Source: Erwinia sp. SLM-02
GTDB taxonomy: Bacteria > Pseudomonadota > Gammaproteobacteria > Enterobacterales > Enterobacteriaceae
DNA length: 64,000 bases
Direction of reading: 5' to 3'
Assembly: GCF_037450285.1 (NCBI RefSeq)
Contig: NZ_JAQISN010000001.1
Span: forward strand, 1,116,001 to 1,180,000
The translations under genes were made by a program, and so were the position numbers. A model generated the notes under the pieces. It did not search any database. It saw nothing but the letters and a program-made list of their open reading frames with translations, and was not told where the DNA came from. This document shows, piece after piece, positions 35,668 to 45,008 of the stretch (positions are counted from its first letter, which is position 1; every line of letters starts with the position of its first letter).

Positions 35668-37187
35668 TGAGCCAGAGCGATCCGATTATTCTGCACACCC
35701 GCGCGGTATCCATGCTGTTCCCCGGCACGCTGGCGCTGGACAACGTCGACTACCGCGTCTGGCGCGGCAAGGTCAACGTGATTATCGGCGAAAACGGCGC
35801 GGGTAAATCCACGCTGATGAAAATCCTCGCCGGGGTGCAGCAGCCGACCAGCGGTGAGATCTGGCTTAACGGTGAACAGGTGCAGCTCAGCAGCACCCGC
35901 GCGGCATCGAAGCTGGGGATTGGCATGGTGCATCAGGAGCTGAACCTGTTTGAAAACCTGTCGGTGGCGGAAAACATTTTCCTCGGCCGCGAACTGCAAA
36001 AAGGCGTGCAGCCGATCGATGAAAAAGCGCAGGAGGCGCGCACGGCGGCGCTGATGCAGCGGCTTGACCAGGCGATTTCACCGCGCGAGCTGGTTGCCAA
36101 TCTGAAAGTCGGGCAGCAGCAGCTGGTGGAGATCGCTAAAGCACTGGCCGAAAACACCGACATCCTGATCCTCGATGAACCGACCTCGGCGCTGAGTAAA
36201 ACAGAGGTGGAGATCCTGTTTCGGGTGATCCGCGAACTGACCCGTCAGGGCGTGTCGATTATCTATATCTCGCACCGTCTGGAGGAGCTGATGGCGATTG
36301 GCGACACCATCACCATCCTTCGTGACGGCCGCTTTCAGGCGGAAGCGCAGGTCAGCGACATTGATGTGCCGTGGATTGTGCGTGAAATGCTCGGCAGCGA
36401 GCCGGTCAGCAGCTTCCTGACCCCCGATCGCCAGTTCGGCGCGACGGTGCTGGAGGCGGAAAACATCACCTGCGTTGGCCCCGCCGGGAACGCGGTGGTT
36501 AACGACGTCTCCTTCAGCGTGCGCGCCGGGGAAATCGTCGGCATTTACGGCCTGATGGGGGCGGGGCGCACCGAGCTGTTCGAATGCCTGCTCGGCACCC
36601 AGCCCTCGTATCTCGGCAAACTGTGGCTGGACAGCAAACCGGTGCCGCAGCGGCTGTCCACCGCCGACCGCATCCGGATGGGCATGAGCCTGGTGCCGGA
36701 AGACCGCAAACGTACCGGCATCTTCCCCATCTCCTCGGTGGCCAGCAACCTGACCATTGCCAGCCTGTGGCAGCGGCTGGAGCACCGGTTTGCCATCTCT
36801 CACAAACAGGAAATGGCGGTGGTCAGCAGTACGGTCAGCAATCTGTCGATCAAAATCTCCTCGCCGGAGGTGGCGATCAACGCGCTGAGCGGCGGCAACC
36901 AGCAGAAGGTGGTCATTGGCCGATCGCTTTTGACCAATCCGCGACTGCTGCTGCTGGATGAACCGAGCCGGGGCATTGATGTCGGGGCGAAGGCAGACGT
37001 GTTCCGCATGATGGTCAGGCTGTCAGAGCAGGGCATTGCGGTGCTGTTTTCCACCTCGGATCTGAAAGAAATTATGGCGGTCTCCGACCGTATTCTGGTG
37101 ATGTCCGGCGGCAAGCTGACCGCCGATATTCCACGGGCGGCGGCCGAAGAGTCCGCGCTGGTGAAAGCAAGTGCACAGGGGTTCTGA
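35667..37187 (+). CDS. sugar ABC transporter ATP-binding protein (RbsA-like)
   Basis: A 506-residue double-domain sugar importer ATPase. Domain 1 has Walker A GENGAGKSTLMK (about 38-49), signature VGQQQLVEIAKAL and Walker B ILILDEPTSAL. Domain 2 has the degenerate Walker A GLMGAGRTEL, signature LSGGNQQKVVIGR and LLLLDEPSRGIDVGA. That pairing is standard for RbsA/MglA. It is translationally coupled to DUF2291 and to the permease. Confidence 0.93.
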   Translation: MSQSDPIILHTRAVSMLFPGTLALDNVDYRVWRGKVNVIIGENGAGKSTLMKILAGVQQPTSGEIWLNGEQVQLSSTRAASKLGIGMVHQELNLFENLSVAENIFLGRELQKGVQPIDEKAQEARTAALMQRLDQAISPRELVANLKVGQQQLVEIAKALAENTDILILDEPTSALSKTEVEILFRVIRELTRQGVSIIYISHRLEELMAIGDTITILRDGRFQAEAQVSDIDVPWIVREMLGSEPVSSFLTPDRQFGATVLEAENITCVGPAGNAVVNDVSFSVRAGEIVGIYGLMGAGRTELFECLLGTQPSYLGKLWLDSKPVPQRLSTADRIRMGMSLVPEDRKRTGIFPISSVASNLTIASLWQRLEHRFAISHKQEMAVVSSTVSNLSIKISSPEVAINALSGGNQQKVVIGRSLLTNPRLLLLDEPSRGIDVGAKADVFRMMVRLSEQGIAVLFSTSDLKEIMAVSDRILVMSGGKLTADIPRAAAEESALVKASAQGF

Positions 37188-37188
37188 C

Positions 37189-38298
37189 ATGACACATCTT
37201 ACCGGGAAAGCGCAGTCGGCGCCTGCGATCAACGCCTTTAACTCGCGGGAGGGAATGATCCTGCTGCTGTTAAAAATGCGCACCTTTATTGCTCTGATTT
37301 TGATCGTCGGATTCTTCGCCATCACCGTGCCGGACTTCCTCGCCGTCGGCAGCATGGTGATCATGATTAAACACATCGCCATCAACGCCTTCCTGGCGCT
37401 GGGCATCACCTTTGTGATTATTACCGCCGGCATTGATCTGTCGATCGGCGCCACGCTGGGGCTGTGCGGGATGATTGCGGGCTGGCTGATTACCAAAGGC
37501 ATCGTGCTGCCCGCCTTCGGCATCGCGATTTTCCCCAGCGTCTGGGTGGTGGTGCCGCTGGTGCTGCTGATCGGCGGGCTGATCGGTGCGGCCAACGGCT
37601 GGATCATCACCCGCTATAACGTGGCACCGTTTATCTGCACGCTGGGCACCATGTATATCCTGCGCGGGGCGGCGATGCTCACCTCGGGGGGCGAAACGTT
37701 CCCCGGGCTGCAGGGCAACCCGCAGCTTGGCAATACCGGCTTCGACAAAATCGGATCCGGCTATTTCCTCGGCCTGCCGTGGGCTATCTGGATGATGGTG
37801 CTGCTGGCGCTGGTGATTGCCTACGTTGCCCGCCGGCTGCCGTTTGGCCGCCAGGTTTACGCCATCGGCGATAACGAACGCGCCGCCGAACTCTCCGGCG
37901 TGCGGGTGAAACGCGTGAAAATCTGCGTTTATGCCATCTCCGGGCTGTGCGCGGCGATTGCCGGCATCGTGGTGTCTTCCCAGCTGGTGGCCGCCCATCC
38001 GGCAAACGGCACCGCCTTTGAAATGAACGCTATCGCCGCGGTGGTGCTGGGCGGCACTTCGCTGGCCGGCGGGCGCGGCACCATCCTCGGCACGCTGATC
38101 GGCGCGTTTGTTATCGGCTTCCTCGCCGACGGGCTGATCATGATGGGCGTCAGCGAATTCTGGCAGATGGTGATTAAGGGCATCGTGATCATCATTGCGG
38201 TCATCATCGATCAGATGCAGAGCCGCATGCAGCAGAAGGCGGCGGTGGTGGCGCAGAAGGCGCTGCTGGTGGAGGCCGGAACCAGCCGGGCTGCCTGA
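37189..38298 (+). CDS. sugar ABC transporter permease (RbsC-like)
   Basis: A 369-residue permease with about eight to ten membrane segments. Typical motifs are ITAGIDLSIGATLGL (about 75-89), FICTLGTMYILRGAAML (about 147-163), YAIGDNERAAELSGVRV (about 224-240) and LGGTSLAGGRGTILGTLIGA. It starts one base after the ATPase stop. A pair of ~30-bp imperfect direct repeats built on TTTACCC and GCCCACG lies just after it. Confidence 0.92.
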   Translation: MTHLTGKAQSAPAINAFNSREGMILLLLKMRTFIALILIVGFFAITVPDFLAVGSMVIMIKHIAINAFLALGITFVIITAGIDLSIGATLGLCGMIAGWLITKGIVLPAFGIAIFPSVWVVVPLVLLIGGLIGAANGWIITRYNVAPFICTLGTMYILRGAAMLTSGGETFPGLQGNPQLGNTGFDKIGSGYFLGLPWAIWMMVLLALVIAYVARRLPFGRQVYAIGDNERAAELSGVRVKRVKICVYAISGLCAAIAGIVVSSQLVAAHPANGTAFEMNAIAAVVLGGTSLAGGRGTILGTLIGAFVIGFLADGLIMMGVSEFWQMVIKGIVIIIAVIIDQMQSRMQQKAAVVAQKALLVEAGTSRAA

Positions 38299-38474
38299 TC
38301 CGTGCCGAAGTTTACCCCGGGTGACCCGACTGTCGCCCACGTTTTACCCGGGGCGGCCTGATGCTGGCCCACGTATTCACCCCCCGGCGGCAGGTTAATC
38401 CGCAGTCGTCCGGCAGAGAAATTGACAACCTTGCAGCCCCGGCTGCGTGATATTCAGCATGGAGAAGACCCGAT

Positions 38475-39470
38475 ATGACAACCTACAACTACCCGAAATT
38501 TGGCGCCGGTCTCTGGCATTTTGCGAACTACGTTGACCGTTACGCGGTAGACGGCTACGGCCCGGCGCTCAGCACCCTGGAGCAGATCAAAGCGGCAAAA
38601 GAGGTCGGCGATCTCTCCTACGTGGACGTACCGTATCCCTTCTCGCCGGGCGTCACCATCAGCCAGGTAAAAGAGGCGCTGGCCGATGCCGGACTGAAAG
38701 CGATCGGCATCACCCCGGAGATTTACCTGCGTAAGTGGTCGCGCGGGGCCTTTACCAACCCGGACCCGGTGGCGCGTGCGGATGCGCTCAAGCTGATGAA
38801 CGAAGCGGCCGACGTGGTGCGTGAGCTGGGTGCCAGCTACGTGAAAGTCTGGCCGGGCCAGGACGGCTGGGACTATCCGTTCCAGGTGGATCACAAGCAG
38901 CTGTGGAAGCTGGCGGTAGACGGCATGCGCGAGCTGGCGGCGGCCAACCCGGACGTCAAATTTGCTATCGAATACAAGCCGCGTGAACCGCGCGTGAAAA
39001 TGACCTGGGATTCGGCGGCGCGTACCCTGCTGGGCATCGATGAAATCGGCCTGGACAACGTCGGCATCCTGCTGGACTTCGGCCACGCGCTGTTCGGCGG
39101 CGAATCCCCGGCGGACTCCGCTCAGCTGATCATCGATCGCGGCCGTCTGTTCGGTATGGACGTTAACGACAACCTGCGCGGCTGGGACGATGACCTGGTG
39201 GTGGGTACCGTGCATATGACGGAGATCTTCGAGTTCTTTTACGTGCTGAAGATCAACAACTGGGACGGCGTCTGGCAGCTGGATCAGTTCCCGTTCCGCG
39301 AAGACAACGTTGAAGCGGCACGCCTGTCGATTCGCTTCCTCAAGCACATCTACCGCGCGCTGGATAAGCTGGATATTCCGGCGCTGCAGGAAGCGCAGTC
39401 GCGGCAGGATGCGATGCAGGCCCAGCGCATTATTCAGAACGCGCTGCTGTCATCAATCGAAGAAGAGTAA
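38475..39470 (+). CDS. xylose-isomerase-like TIM barrel sugar isomerase/epimerase
   Basis: A 331-residue AP-endonuclease-2/xylose-isomerase-fold protein. Likely metal ligands are in FAIEYKPRE (Glu, about 162), ILLDFGHA (Asp and His, about 201-204) and MDVND (about 231). The length fits ketose 3-epimerases and related isomerases. GGAGA precedes the ATG. It lies 176 bases after the transporter and probably handles the imported sugar; the exact sugar cannot be told. Confidence 0.82.
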   Translation: MTTYNYPKFGAGLWHFANYVDRYAVDGYGPALSTLEQIKAAKEVGDLSYVDVPYPFSPGVTISQVKEALADAGLKAIGITPEIYLRKWSRGAFTNPDPVARADALKLMNEAADVVRELGASYVKVWPGQDGWDYPFQVDHKQLWKLAVDGMRELAAANPDVKFAIEYKPREPRVKMTWDSAARTLLGIDEIGLDNVGILLDFGHALFGGESPADSAQLIIDRGRLFGMDVNDNLRGWDDDLVVGTVHMTEIFEFFYVLKINNWDGVWQLDQFPFREDNVEAARLSIRFLKHIYRALDKLDIPALQEAQSRQDAMQAQRIIQNALLSSIEEE

Positions 39471-39485
39471 TCCTCAGTACCTTAA

Positions 39486-39505
39486 CCCGCCGGGAAACCG
39501 GCGGG
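39486..39505 (+). terminator. terminator-like hairpin after the isomerase
   Basis: CCCGCCGG (39486-39493) pairs with CCGGCGGG (39498-39505) around GAAA. The stem is strong but the T tract after it is poor. Confidence 0.55.
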
Positions 39506-39577
39506 TATTCACCTTCCTCGCAATGTGTTAAATCCCCGTAAAAATCAGGGTTTGATATCGAAAATCTTAATAAAAAT

Positions 39578-39596
39578 ACAAATGAAAATCATTACC
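39578..39596 (+). promoter_or_regulatory. Fur box of the sigma-factor gene
   Basis: The core AATGAAAATCATTA agrees with the 19-bp Fur consensus at 14 positions by eye. It lies about 210 bases before the sigma-factor start, within the 337-base gap. The rest of that gap holds only the preceding terminator and AT-rich promoter sequence. Confidence 0.65.
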
Positions 39597-39807
39597 ATCT
39601 GTTTCAAATTTTATATATTCTAAACACACTTCGTTGACGTTGCTGCCAGCCAATAGCGATATGGCCTTGCCCACTGCGCTTTTGCCGGATAAACGTTCAC
39701 GTTTTACATATTTGGCCGCACAGGCTTTTAGCGGCCATCCCTGCTGGGAAACACAGCACTGCAGTAAAGATCGCTGTTATCCAGAGTGTTACTGCGAGGT
39801 TTGGTTG

Positions 39808-40311
39808 ATGTGGAACCTGAAAAGCCTGTTTAATAAGCATGCTCAGGAAATTCAACGTTTTTTGCAGAAGCGCGGGCACGGCCCCGACGTGGCTGCGGAT
39901 TTAACCCAGGATGTGTTTCTGCGTATTTTAGGTTCCGCAGCGCCCAAACGGGACGATAATCCACGTGCCTATCTGCATATGGTGGCGCGCAGCCTGTCGG
40001 TGGATCTGTATCGCCGCGAGAAAATTGCCTCGATCGATTATCTGTCGGAAGAGGCCTACTGCGAGCTGCCGGATGAATCGCCGGATCCGGAGCGGGTCAC
40101 CTCCGATCGTCAGCAGCTGGCGGTGCTTGACCGTGGGCTGACGGCGCTGCCGGATCAGACCCGGCGCGCCTTTGAGCTTTATCGCTTAGGGGATATGACC
40201 ATTGCTGAGGTGGCACAGGAGCTGGATTTATCGGTGTCCCACACCTGGACGCTGATCCGCCGCGCCTACCAGCATTTACGCACCACCCTGGATGATGATG
40301 CGAAGCACTAA
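39808..40311 (+). CDS. FecI/HasI-type ECF sigma factor
   Basis: A 167-residue iron-starvation ECF sigma factor. Region 2 is DVAADLTQDVFLRIL and AYLHMVARSLSVDLYRREK (about 26-75). Region 4 is DQTRRAFELYRLGDMTIAEVAQELDLSVSHTWTLIRRAY (about 120-158). Paired with the FecR-like gene and a TonB receptor with a signalling domain, it should switch on the heme cluster when the receptor is loaded. The ATG at 39808, with GAGG upstream, fits the family start; the frame is open to 39634. Confidence 0.9.
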   Translation: MWNLKSLFNKHAQEIQRFLQKRGHGPDVAADLTQDVFLRILGSAAPKRDDNPRAYLHMVARSLSVDLYRREKIASIDYLSEEAYCELPDESPDPERVTSDRQQLAVLDRGLTALPDQTRRAFELYRLGDMTIAEVAQELDLSVSHTWTLIRRAYQHLRTTLDDDAKH

Positions 40312-40401
40312 TGACTTTGCACAGCGACAGCGCGTGTAATTCCCTATAATCTGAATTACCTTTTCTTCCCGTCGCCGCCAGGCTGCCGGAATTTGCCAAT
40401 A

Positions 40402-41361
40402 ATGACTGAGAAAATGTCGCAACACGAAAAGCTGTTTGAAGAAGCCTTCGACCTGATCATTCGTCTGCACGGCGATCCGGGGAATCCGGCCGCGCGCGAA
40501 CTGGCCGAACGCTGGCGCGCACGCGGCAAAGAGCATGAGGCAGTATGGGCAGAAGCCGTCCATCTGCACGGCATGACCGGCAGGGTGGTTCAGGCCCGCA
40601 GCCAGTCCGAGCCGCAGCCGGTCGGGATTTCTCGCCGCCGCTTTGTGCTGGGCGGTTCCGTTGCCGTGGCGGCTGCCGCTAGCGGCCTGGCGCTGGCACC
40701 CGGCATGCTGTTACAGATGAAAGCCAGTCATTTAACCTCCACCGGCGAAATCCAGCAAATCCCGCTGGAGGACGGATCGGAAATTATCCTTGGCCCCAAC
40801 AGCGCCATTGCCTCCCGCTTCACCGCCGATGAACGCCGCATTGAACTGCTGAGCGGCATGGCGTGGCTCAACGTCGCCGACGACGCCCGTCGGCCGTTTA
40901 ATGCGGTGGTGGAAGGCATGCAGGTGGTGACGCAGAAAGGGGCCTTTGACCTCAGTCGTGATGCCGAACTGCTGACCGTTGCCGTAGAGCAGGGGGCGGT
41001 CGACGTCGCCACTCCCGGCCTGTCGCTGTCGCTGAATGAATCCGTTACCGCCGGCAGCTGGCTGTCGCTGGACCGCGACGGCGGTCTGGTGGAGCGCGGC
41101 ACCCGCAATCCGCAGCAGTTCGCCTCCTGGCGCAGCGGTATGCTGGTGGCGGAAAGCGAAACCGTCGCCGCCGTGGTGGCACGCATTTCCCGCTGGGTGC
41201 CGGGGAAAGTGCTGATCGCCAGCCGCGAGCTGGGCGAACAGCGTATCAGCGGCGTGTACAACCTCGCCCATCCTCAGCGCGCGCTGGCGGCGGTGATCCA
41301 GCCCTATGCCGGAAAAGTGCGTGAAATTACCCCCTGGCTGACCATTATTTCCGCAGTCTGA
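40402..41361 (+). CDS. FecR-type anti-sigma regulator
   Basis: A 319-residue inner-membrane regulator. The N-terminal cytosolic sigma-binding region has AAREL-AERWRARGKEHEAVWAEA (about 31-53). A twin-arginine-type anchor follows (ISRRRFVLGGSVAVAAAASG, about 76-95). The periplasmic FecR domain includes IPLEDGSEIILGPNSAIA and LNVADDARRPFNAVVEG. It relays the receptor signal to the sigma factor. An alternative start is ATG 40414. Confidence 0.88.
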   Translation: MTEKMSQHEKLFEEAFDLIIRLHGDPGNPAARELAERWRARGKEHEAVWAEAVHLHGMTGRVVQARSQSEPQPVGISRRRFVLGGSVAVAAAASGLALAPGMLLQMKASHLTSTGEIQQIPLEDGSEIILGPNSAIASRFTADERRIELLSGMAWLNVADDARRPFNAVVEGMQVVTQKGAFDLSRDAELLTVAVEQGAVDVATPGLSLSLNESVTAGSWLSLDRDGGLVERGTRNPQQFASWRSGMLVAESETVAAVVARISRWVPGKVLIASRELGEQRISGVYNLAHPQRALAAVIQPYAGKVREITPWLTIISAV

Positions 41362-41480
41362 AAAAAAAGTTCAAATTTTTAAGAAAATTTTCGACTCCCG
41401 TTCGTTTTATTAAGTAAGAACTGGCTCGGATGCGAATCCGCAAAGCCAGCGTACTGATTAATAACGCCTGCGGGGTCAAA

Positions 41481-44195
41481 ATGAAGTCTGTGAAGTGCAA
41501 ACGCGCGAAATCGCGCAACGGCAAAAAGTGGCTGATGGCAGCCGTGTTCCGTACCAGCGCGATCTCTCTGGCGCTGATGTCGATGCAGCAGGGTGCGTTT
41601 GCGCAAACTTCGCCAGTCTCCTTCAATATCCCGGCCGGTTCCCTCTCCGGCGCTATCGCCGAGTTTGGCCGCCAGTCCGGCGTGCAGGTCAGCTATCCAC
41701 CGGAATTCGCCGCAGGTAAACAGTCGGTGGGCGTCAAGGGTGCCGTCTCTGCGGAAGCGGCGCTGGGCCGCATTTTACAAGGCTCCGGGCTTTCGTATCA
41801 GTTTGTAAACAGCGACAGCGTGACGCTGGTGAACGGCGGTGCCGCGGCCAGTACGTCTGCGTCTGCCTCGGCGACGGACGACTCGCTGCTGCTGGGCACC
41901 ATCACCGTTACCAGCCGTGCGGGCAGCGACCCGGCCGATGCGCCCTGGCAGGGGGCCAGCTCTCGCGCCCACCTCTCCGCCGAGCAGGTTGAGCGTTTTA
42001 GCGGCACCTCTGTGGGTGATTTTTTATCGGGTATCCCGGGAGTACTGAACGGTGACGGCCGCAACTCCGGCGCGGTGGATGTTAACATTCGCGGCCTGCA
42101 GGGGCAGGGGCGCGTACCGGTGCTGGTTGACGGCGCCAGCCAGGAAACCACCGTCTATCAGGGCTATAACGGCTCCACGGCGCGCACCTATATCGACCCG
42201 GACTTTATCGGCTCGGTTGATATTGAAAAAGGGGCCAGCATGGGGGCCGATTCCACCGGCGCGGTCGGCGGGATTGTGCGCATGAGCACCATCGGCGTGA
42301 AGGATATCCTGCTGCCGGGCCACGATTTTGGCGTGCGCCTGAAGGGAAACTTTAACACCAACAGCCGCAGCGCGCCGTCGCCGGGCACTACCGGTGGCCT
42401 GACCAACCTCGGCACCTATTACAGCTGGGATGAGTTCCCGAGCGGCTTTGGTGATTCCAGCGGGGTGAACCGTCCGTCGGCGCTGAAGCCGACCGGCGGA
42501 TCCGGCAGCATCGCCATCGCCGGCACCACCGATGCGGTGGACGTGGTGGCCGCCTACGCCCAGCGTTACAACGGCAACTACTTTGCCGGTAAACGCGGTG
42601 GGGACGATGCTCACGCGGTGATTTCGGATCCAACCGGGCCGTTCGGTGAGGTCAATGTCACAGACGGCAGCCCGCTGACGCCCTATCGCGCAGGCGAGGA
42701 GGTATTAAACACCTCGCGCGATACGGAGTCATGGTTGCTGAAAAGCACCTTCCGCTTCCAGGACAACCAGAAGTTTGAGCTGGGCTATTCGCGCTATCTG
42801 AGCCGCTACGGCAACATTCTCGGTTCACAGCTGATGAGCTACTTCAATTCGCAACCCTATCAGGGACTGCTGAGTACCATCGACCTGGCGACGTGGACCG
42901 GTCGCTACAGCTGGAAACCGGAAGACAGCAATCTGATTGATATCAAAGTTGATACTTTCTATTCCGATGTAGATAACCGGGTTAATTCGGTGTTTAACAG
43001 CAGCGGCACCCTGTATCCACAGTACTTCTGGCTGGCGTCGAACCGCTGGGGCGGCAACGCGTCGAATACCTCACGTTTCTACAGCGACATGGCCGATGTG
43101 ACCTGGCAGTACGGCGGTTCATTTACCCGTGAAAACGTGGGACTGCCGGACGGTGTGGATGAAGAGACCATGTCCGGATCGCGTTTTGGCTGGCGCAAAG
43201 AGTACAGCGGTTTCAGCACCCTTGAAGTGAAGCCGCTGGACTGGGTGACCCTGAGCGGAAATCTGCGCTATTCCACCTTTGAAAGCTTTGACCGCAGCCC
43301 GTCGCTTGAATCGCCGTTTACCCGCAAAGATCACGGCTGGTCGCCGATCTTCAGCCTGATGGTAGAGCCTCTGGATGGCTTCCAGGCCTACGGAAAATAC
43401 GGCAGCGTACTGCGTTCACCCAGCATCTTTGAATCGATCACCGGCCCGTCATTCTCGGTACCCACTGCGGATAATCCGGTGGCTCCTGAACGCAACAAAA
43501 GCCTTGAATTCGGCGTTAACTATCTGATGGATGGCGTTTTCCTGCCGGATGATAAGCTACGCTTCCACGGTGCCTGGTTCAGTAACCACATCGACAACTA
43601 CATCACGCGCGGCAACATCAAACGCTACACGGCCAGTGGACGGGAAAACTATCAGCTGGGCCGCATGAATCTGGAGTATGCGGAAATGCGTGGCATTGAG
43701 CTGTCCGCACAGTATGACAGCGGTCGGGTGTTCGGAAGCGTGGCGTGGAATCACTACACCGACATTATGTTCTGCGCCAAAGACGGCGTGATACATCCAT
43801 CAGCCAGCCGCTGTGCACCGGGTGGACTCTACAACAGCTTTGCGCAGCAGCAGGTTCCACCAAAAGATACCGTCACGGTAAATCTGGGGTCGCGGTTCCT
43901 GGATAGCGATCTGACGGTGGGAACGCGTATTAGCTACATCGGCAGCCGTTTTGTTGAGGGGCTGGGCGCGGACGAAGGGCTCGGGCAGGTTTCAGGCATG
44001 TACTCCATCGCGCCGTCCAACTGGAAGCCATATACCCTGGTCGACCTCTACGCCAGCTACAAATTGAACCAGAACGCTACTTTCGATCTGTCTGTGGATA
44101 ACCTGACCGATCGCTATTACGTCGATGCGCTGAACACCATTCCGATTCCAGCGCCAGGTCGTACCGTGCGCGGTGGCGTAACCCTGAAATTCTGA
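41481..44195 (+). CDS. hphR: TonB-dependent hemophore/heme receptor with signalling domain
   Basis: A 904-residue outer-membrane receptor. The signal peptide ends at GAFAQ (about 42). An STN signalling domain follows (FNIPAGSLSGAIAEFGRQSG to YQFVNSDSVTLVN, about 48-114), then a TonB-box-like TITVTSR, the plug (VDVNIRGLQGQGRVPVLVDGA) and a beta barrel ending in the typical final Phe (VTLKF). It resembles HasR/HphR-type receptors. The name is by context: sigma, anti-sigma, heme oxygenase, hemophore and Slam genes surround it. Confidence 0.85.
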   Translation: MKSVKCKRAKSRNGKKWLMAAVFRTSAISLALMSMQQGAFAQTSPVSFNIPAGSLSGAIAEFGRQSGVQVSYPPEFAAGKQSVGVKGAVSAEAALGRILQGSGLSYQFVNSDSVTLVNGGAAASTSASASATDDSLLLGTITVTSRAGSDPADAPWQGASSRAHLSAEQVERFSGTSVGDFLSGIPGVLNGDGRNSGAVDVNIRGLQGQGRVPVLVDGASQETTVYQGYNGSTARTYIDPDFIGSVDIEKGASMGADSTGAVGGIVRMSTIGVKDILLPGHDFGVRLKGNFNTNSRSAPSPGTTGGLTNLGTYYSWDEFPSGFGDSSGVNRPSALKPTGGSGSIAIAGTTDAVDVVAAYAQRYNGNYFAGKRGGDDAHAVISDPTGPFGEVNVTDGSPLTPYRAGEEVLNTSRDTESWLLKSTFRFQDNQKFELGYSRYLSRYGNILGSQLMSYFNSQPYQGLLSTIDLATWTGRYSWKPEDSNLIDIKVDTFYSDVDNRVNSVFNSSGTLYPQYFWLASNRWGGNASNTSRFYSDMADVTWQYGGSFTRENVGLPDGVDEETMSGSRFGWRKEYSGFSTLEVKPLDWVTLSGNLRYSTFESFDRSPSLESPFTRKDHGWSPIFSLMVEPLDGFQAYGKYGSVLRSPSIFESITGPSFSVPTADNPVAPERNKSLEFGVNYLMDGVFLPDDKLRFHGAWFSNHIDNYITRGNIKRYTASGRENYQLGRMNLEYAEMRGIELSAQYDSGRVFGSVAWNHYTDIMFCAKDGVIHPSASRCAPGGLYNSFAQQQVPPKDTVTVNLGSRFLDSDLTVGTRISYIGSRFVEGLGADEGLGQVSGMYSIAPSNWKPYTLVDLYASYKLNQNATFDLSVDNLTDRYYVDALNTIPIPAPGRTVRGGVTLKF

Positions 44196-44244
44196 TGTTA
44201 AACCAATGCCGCCTGCCGCAGAGCAGGCGCACGGGAGAAAAATA

Positions 44245-44850
44245 ATGAGCGATGTGAGCACCCAGCCTGACGTACTGACCCGCGCGCAGCGGCTGAAGGC
44301 GGCAACCACCAGCAGCCATGAGAGTCTGGATCGGCGAATTATGGCGGGCGATCCGTTTGCCAGCCGCGAACGCTACGGCCTGTTTGTGAAGGTGCAGTAC
44401 CAGTTTCATCGGGAGATCGATGCGCTGTACGAATCTGCGCTGCTGGAGCCGCTGCTGCCTGATTTAGCCGGGCGCCGCCGCTTCCCGCTGATTGGCCAGG
44501 ATCTGGCCGACCTTGGGCAGGAACTGCCGCAGCCGGAAGGTACCCAGGCATTCAGCACGGCGGAAATCCCGGATATCGCCAGCGCACTGGGCTGGCTGTA
44601 CGTGGCGGAGGGTTCAAATATCGGTGCCGGTTTCCTGATCAAACAGGCGGAGAAGCTGGGCCTGTCCGGCGAGTTTGGTGCGCGCCATCTGGCCGGCGCA
44701 CCGGAAGGGCGAGGCCGCCACTGGCGCACCTTTACCGCGGCGCTGGACCAGCTGCCGCTGGACGAGGCCGGGGAAGCTCGCGCGATTGCCGGCGCGCAGC
44801 AGGCGTTTGCCCGCGTTCGTGCCCTGGTCGAGCACTATTACGCTAATTAA
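44245..44850 (+). CDS. hemO: heme oxygenase (HemO type)
   Basis: A 201-residue bacterial heme oxygenase that opens the heme ring to biliverdin, CO and iron using reductant and oxygen. The proximal His is in TTSSHESLDRRIM (His about 25). The distal helix is LGWLYVAEGSNIGAGFLIKQ (about 115-134, with the GSNIGA glycine-rich kink). GGGAGA precedes the ATG at 44245. It lies 49 bases after the receptor gene in the same operon. Confidence 0.9.
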   Translation: MSDVSTQPDVLTRAQRLKAATTSSHESLDRRIMAGDPFASRERYGLFVKVQYQFHREIDALYESALLEPLLPDLAGRRRFPLIGQDLADLGQELPQPEGTQAFSTAEIPDIASALGWLYVAEGSNIGAGFLIKQAEKLGLSGEFGARHLAGAPEGRGRHWRTFTAALDQLPLDEAGEARAIAGAQQAFARVRALVEHYYAN

Positions 44851-44901
44851 GTTAAGCAGTAACCGTAGTACCCGTTGTAAGTAGTCCGAGTAAGCAGTAA
44901 A

Positions 44902-44922
44902 TCCTCCCGTCGTCAGGGAGGA
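44902..44922 (+). terminator. hairpin after heme oxygenase
   Basis: TCCTCCC (44902-44908) pairs with GGGAGGA (44916-44922). There is no T run, so it may only partly stop transcription from the receptor operon. Confidence 0.4.
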
Positions 44923-44936
44923 ATGTACTTATAGAT

Positions 44937-44955
44937 AGTAATGATAATCATTTGC
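44937..44955 (+). promoter_or_regulatory. Fur box of the hemophore gene
   Basis: AGTAATGATAATCATTTGC matches the Fur consensus at 15 of 19 positions by eye, including the whole core TAATGATAATCATT. The hemophore gene therefore seems to have its own iron-controlled promoter. Confidence 0.75.
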
Positions 44956-45008
44956 TTTTTCATTCAATGTATTTTCACCTTTAACCTATGCTTTTCAGGA
45001 AAAATGAA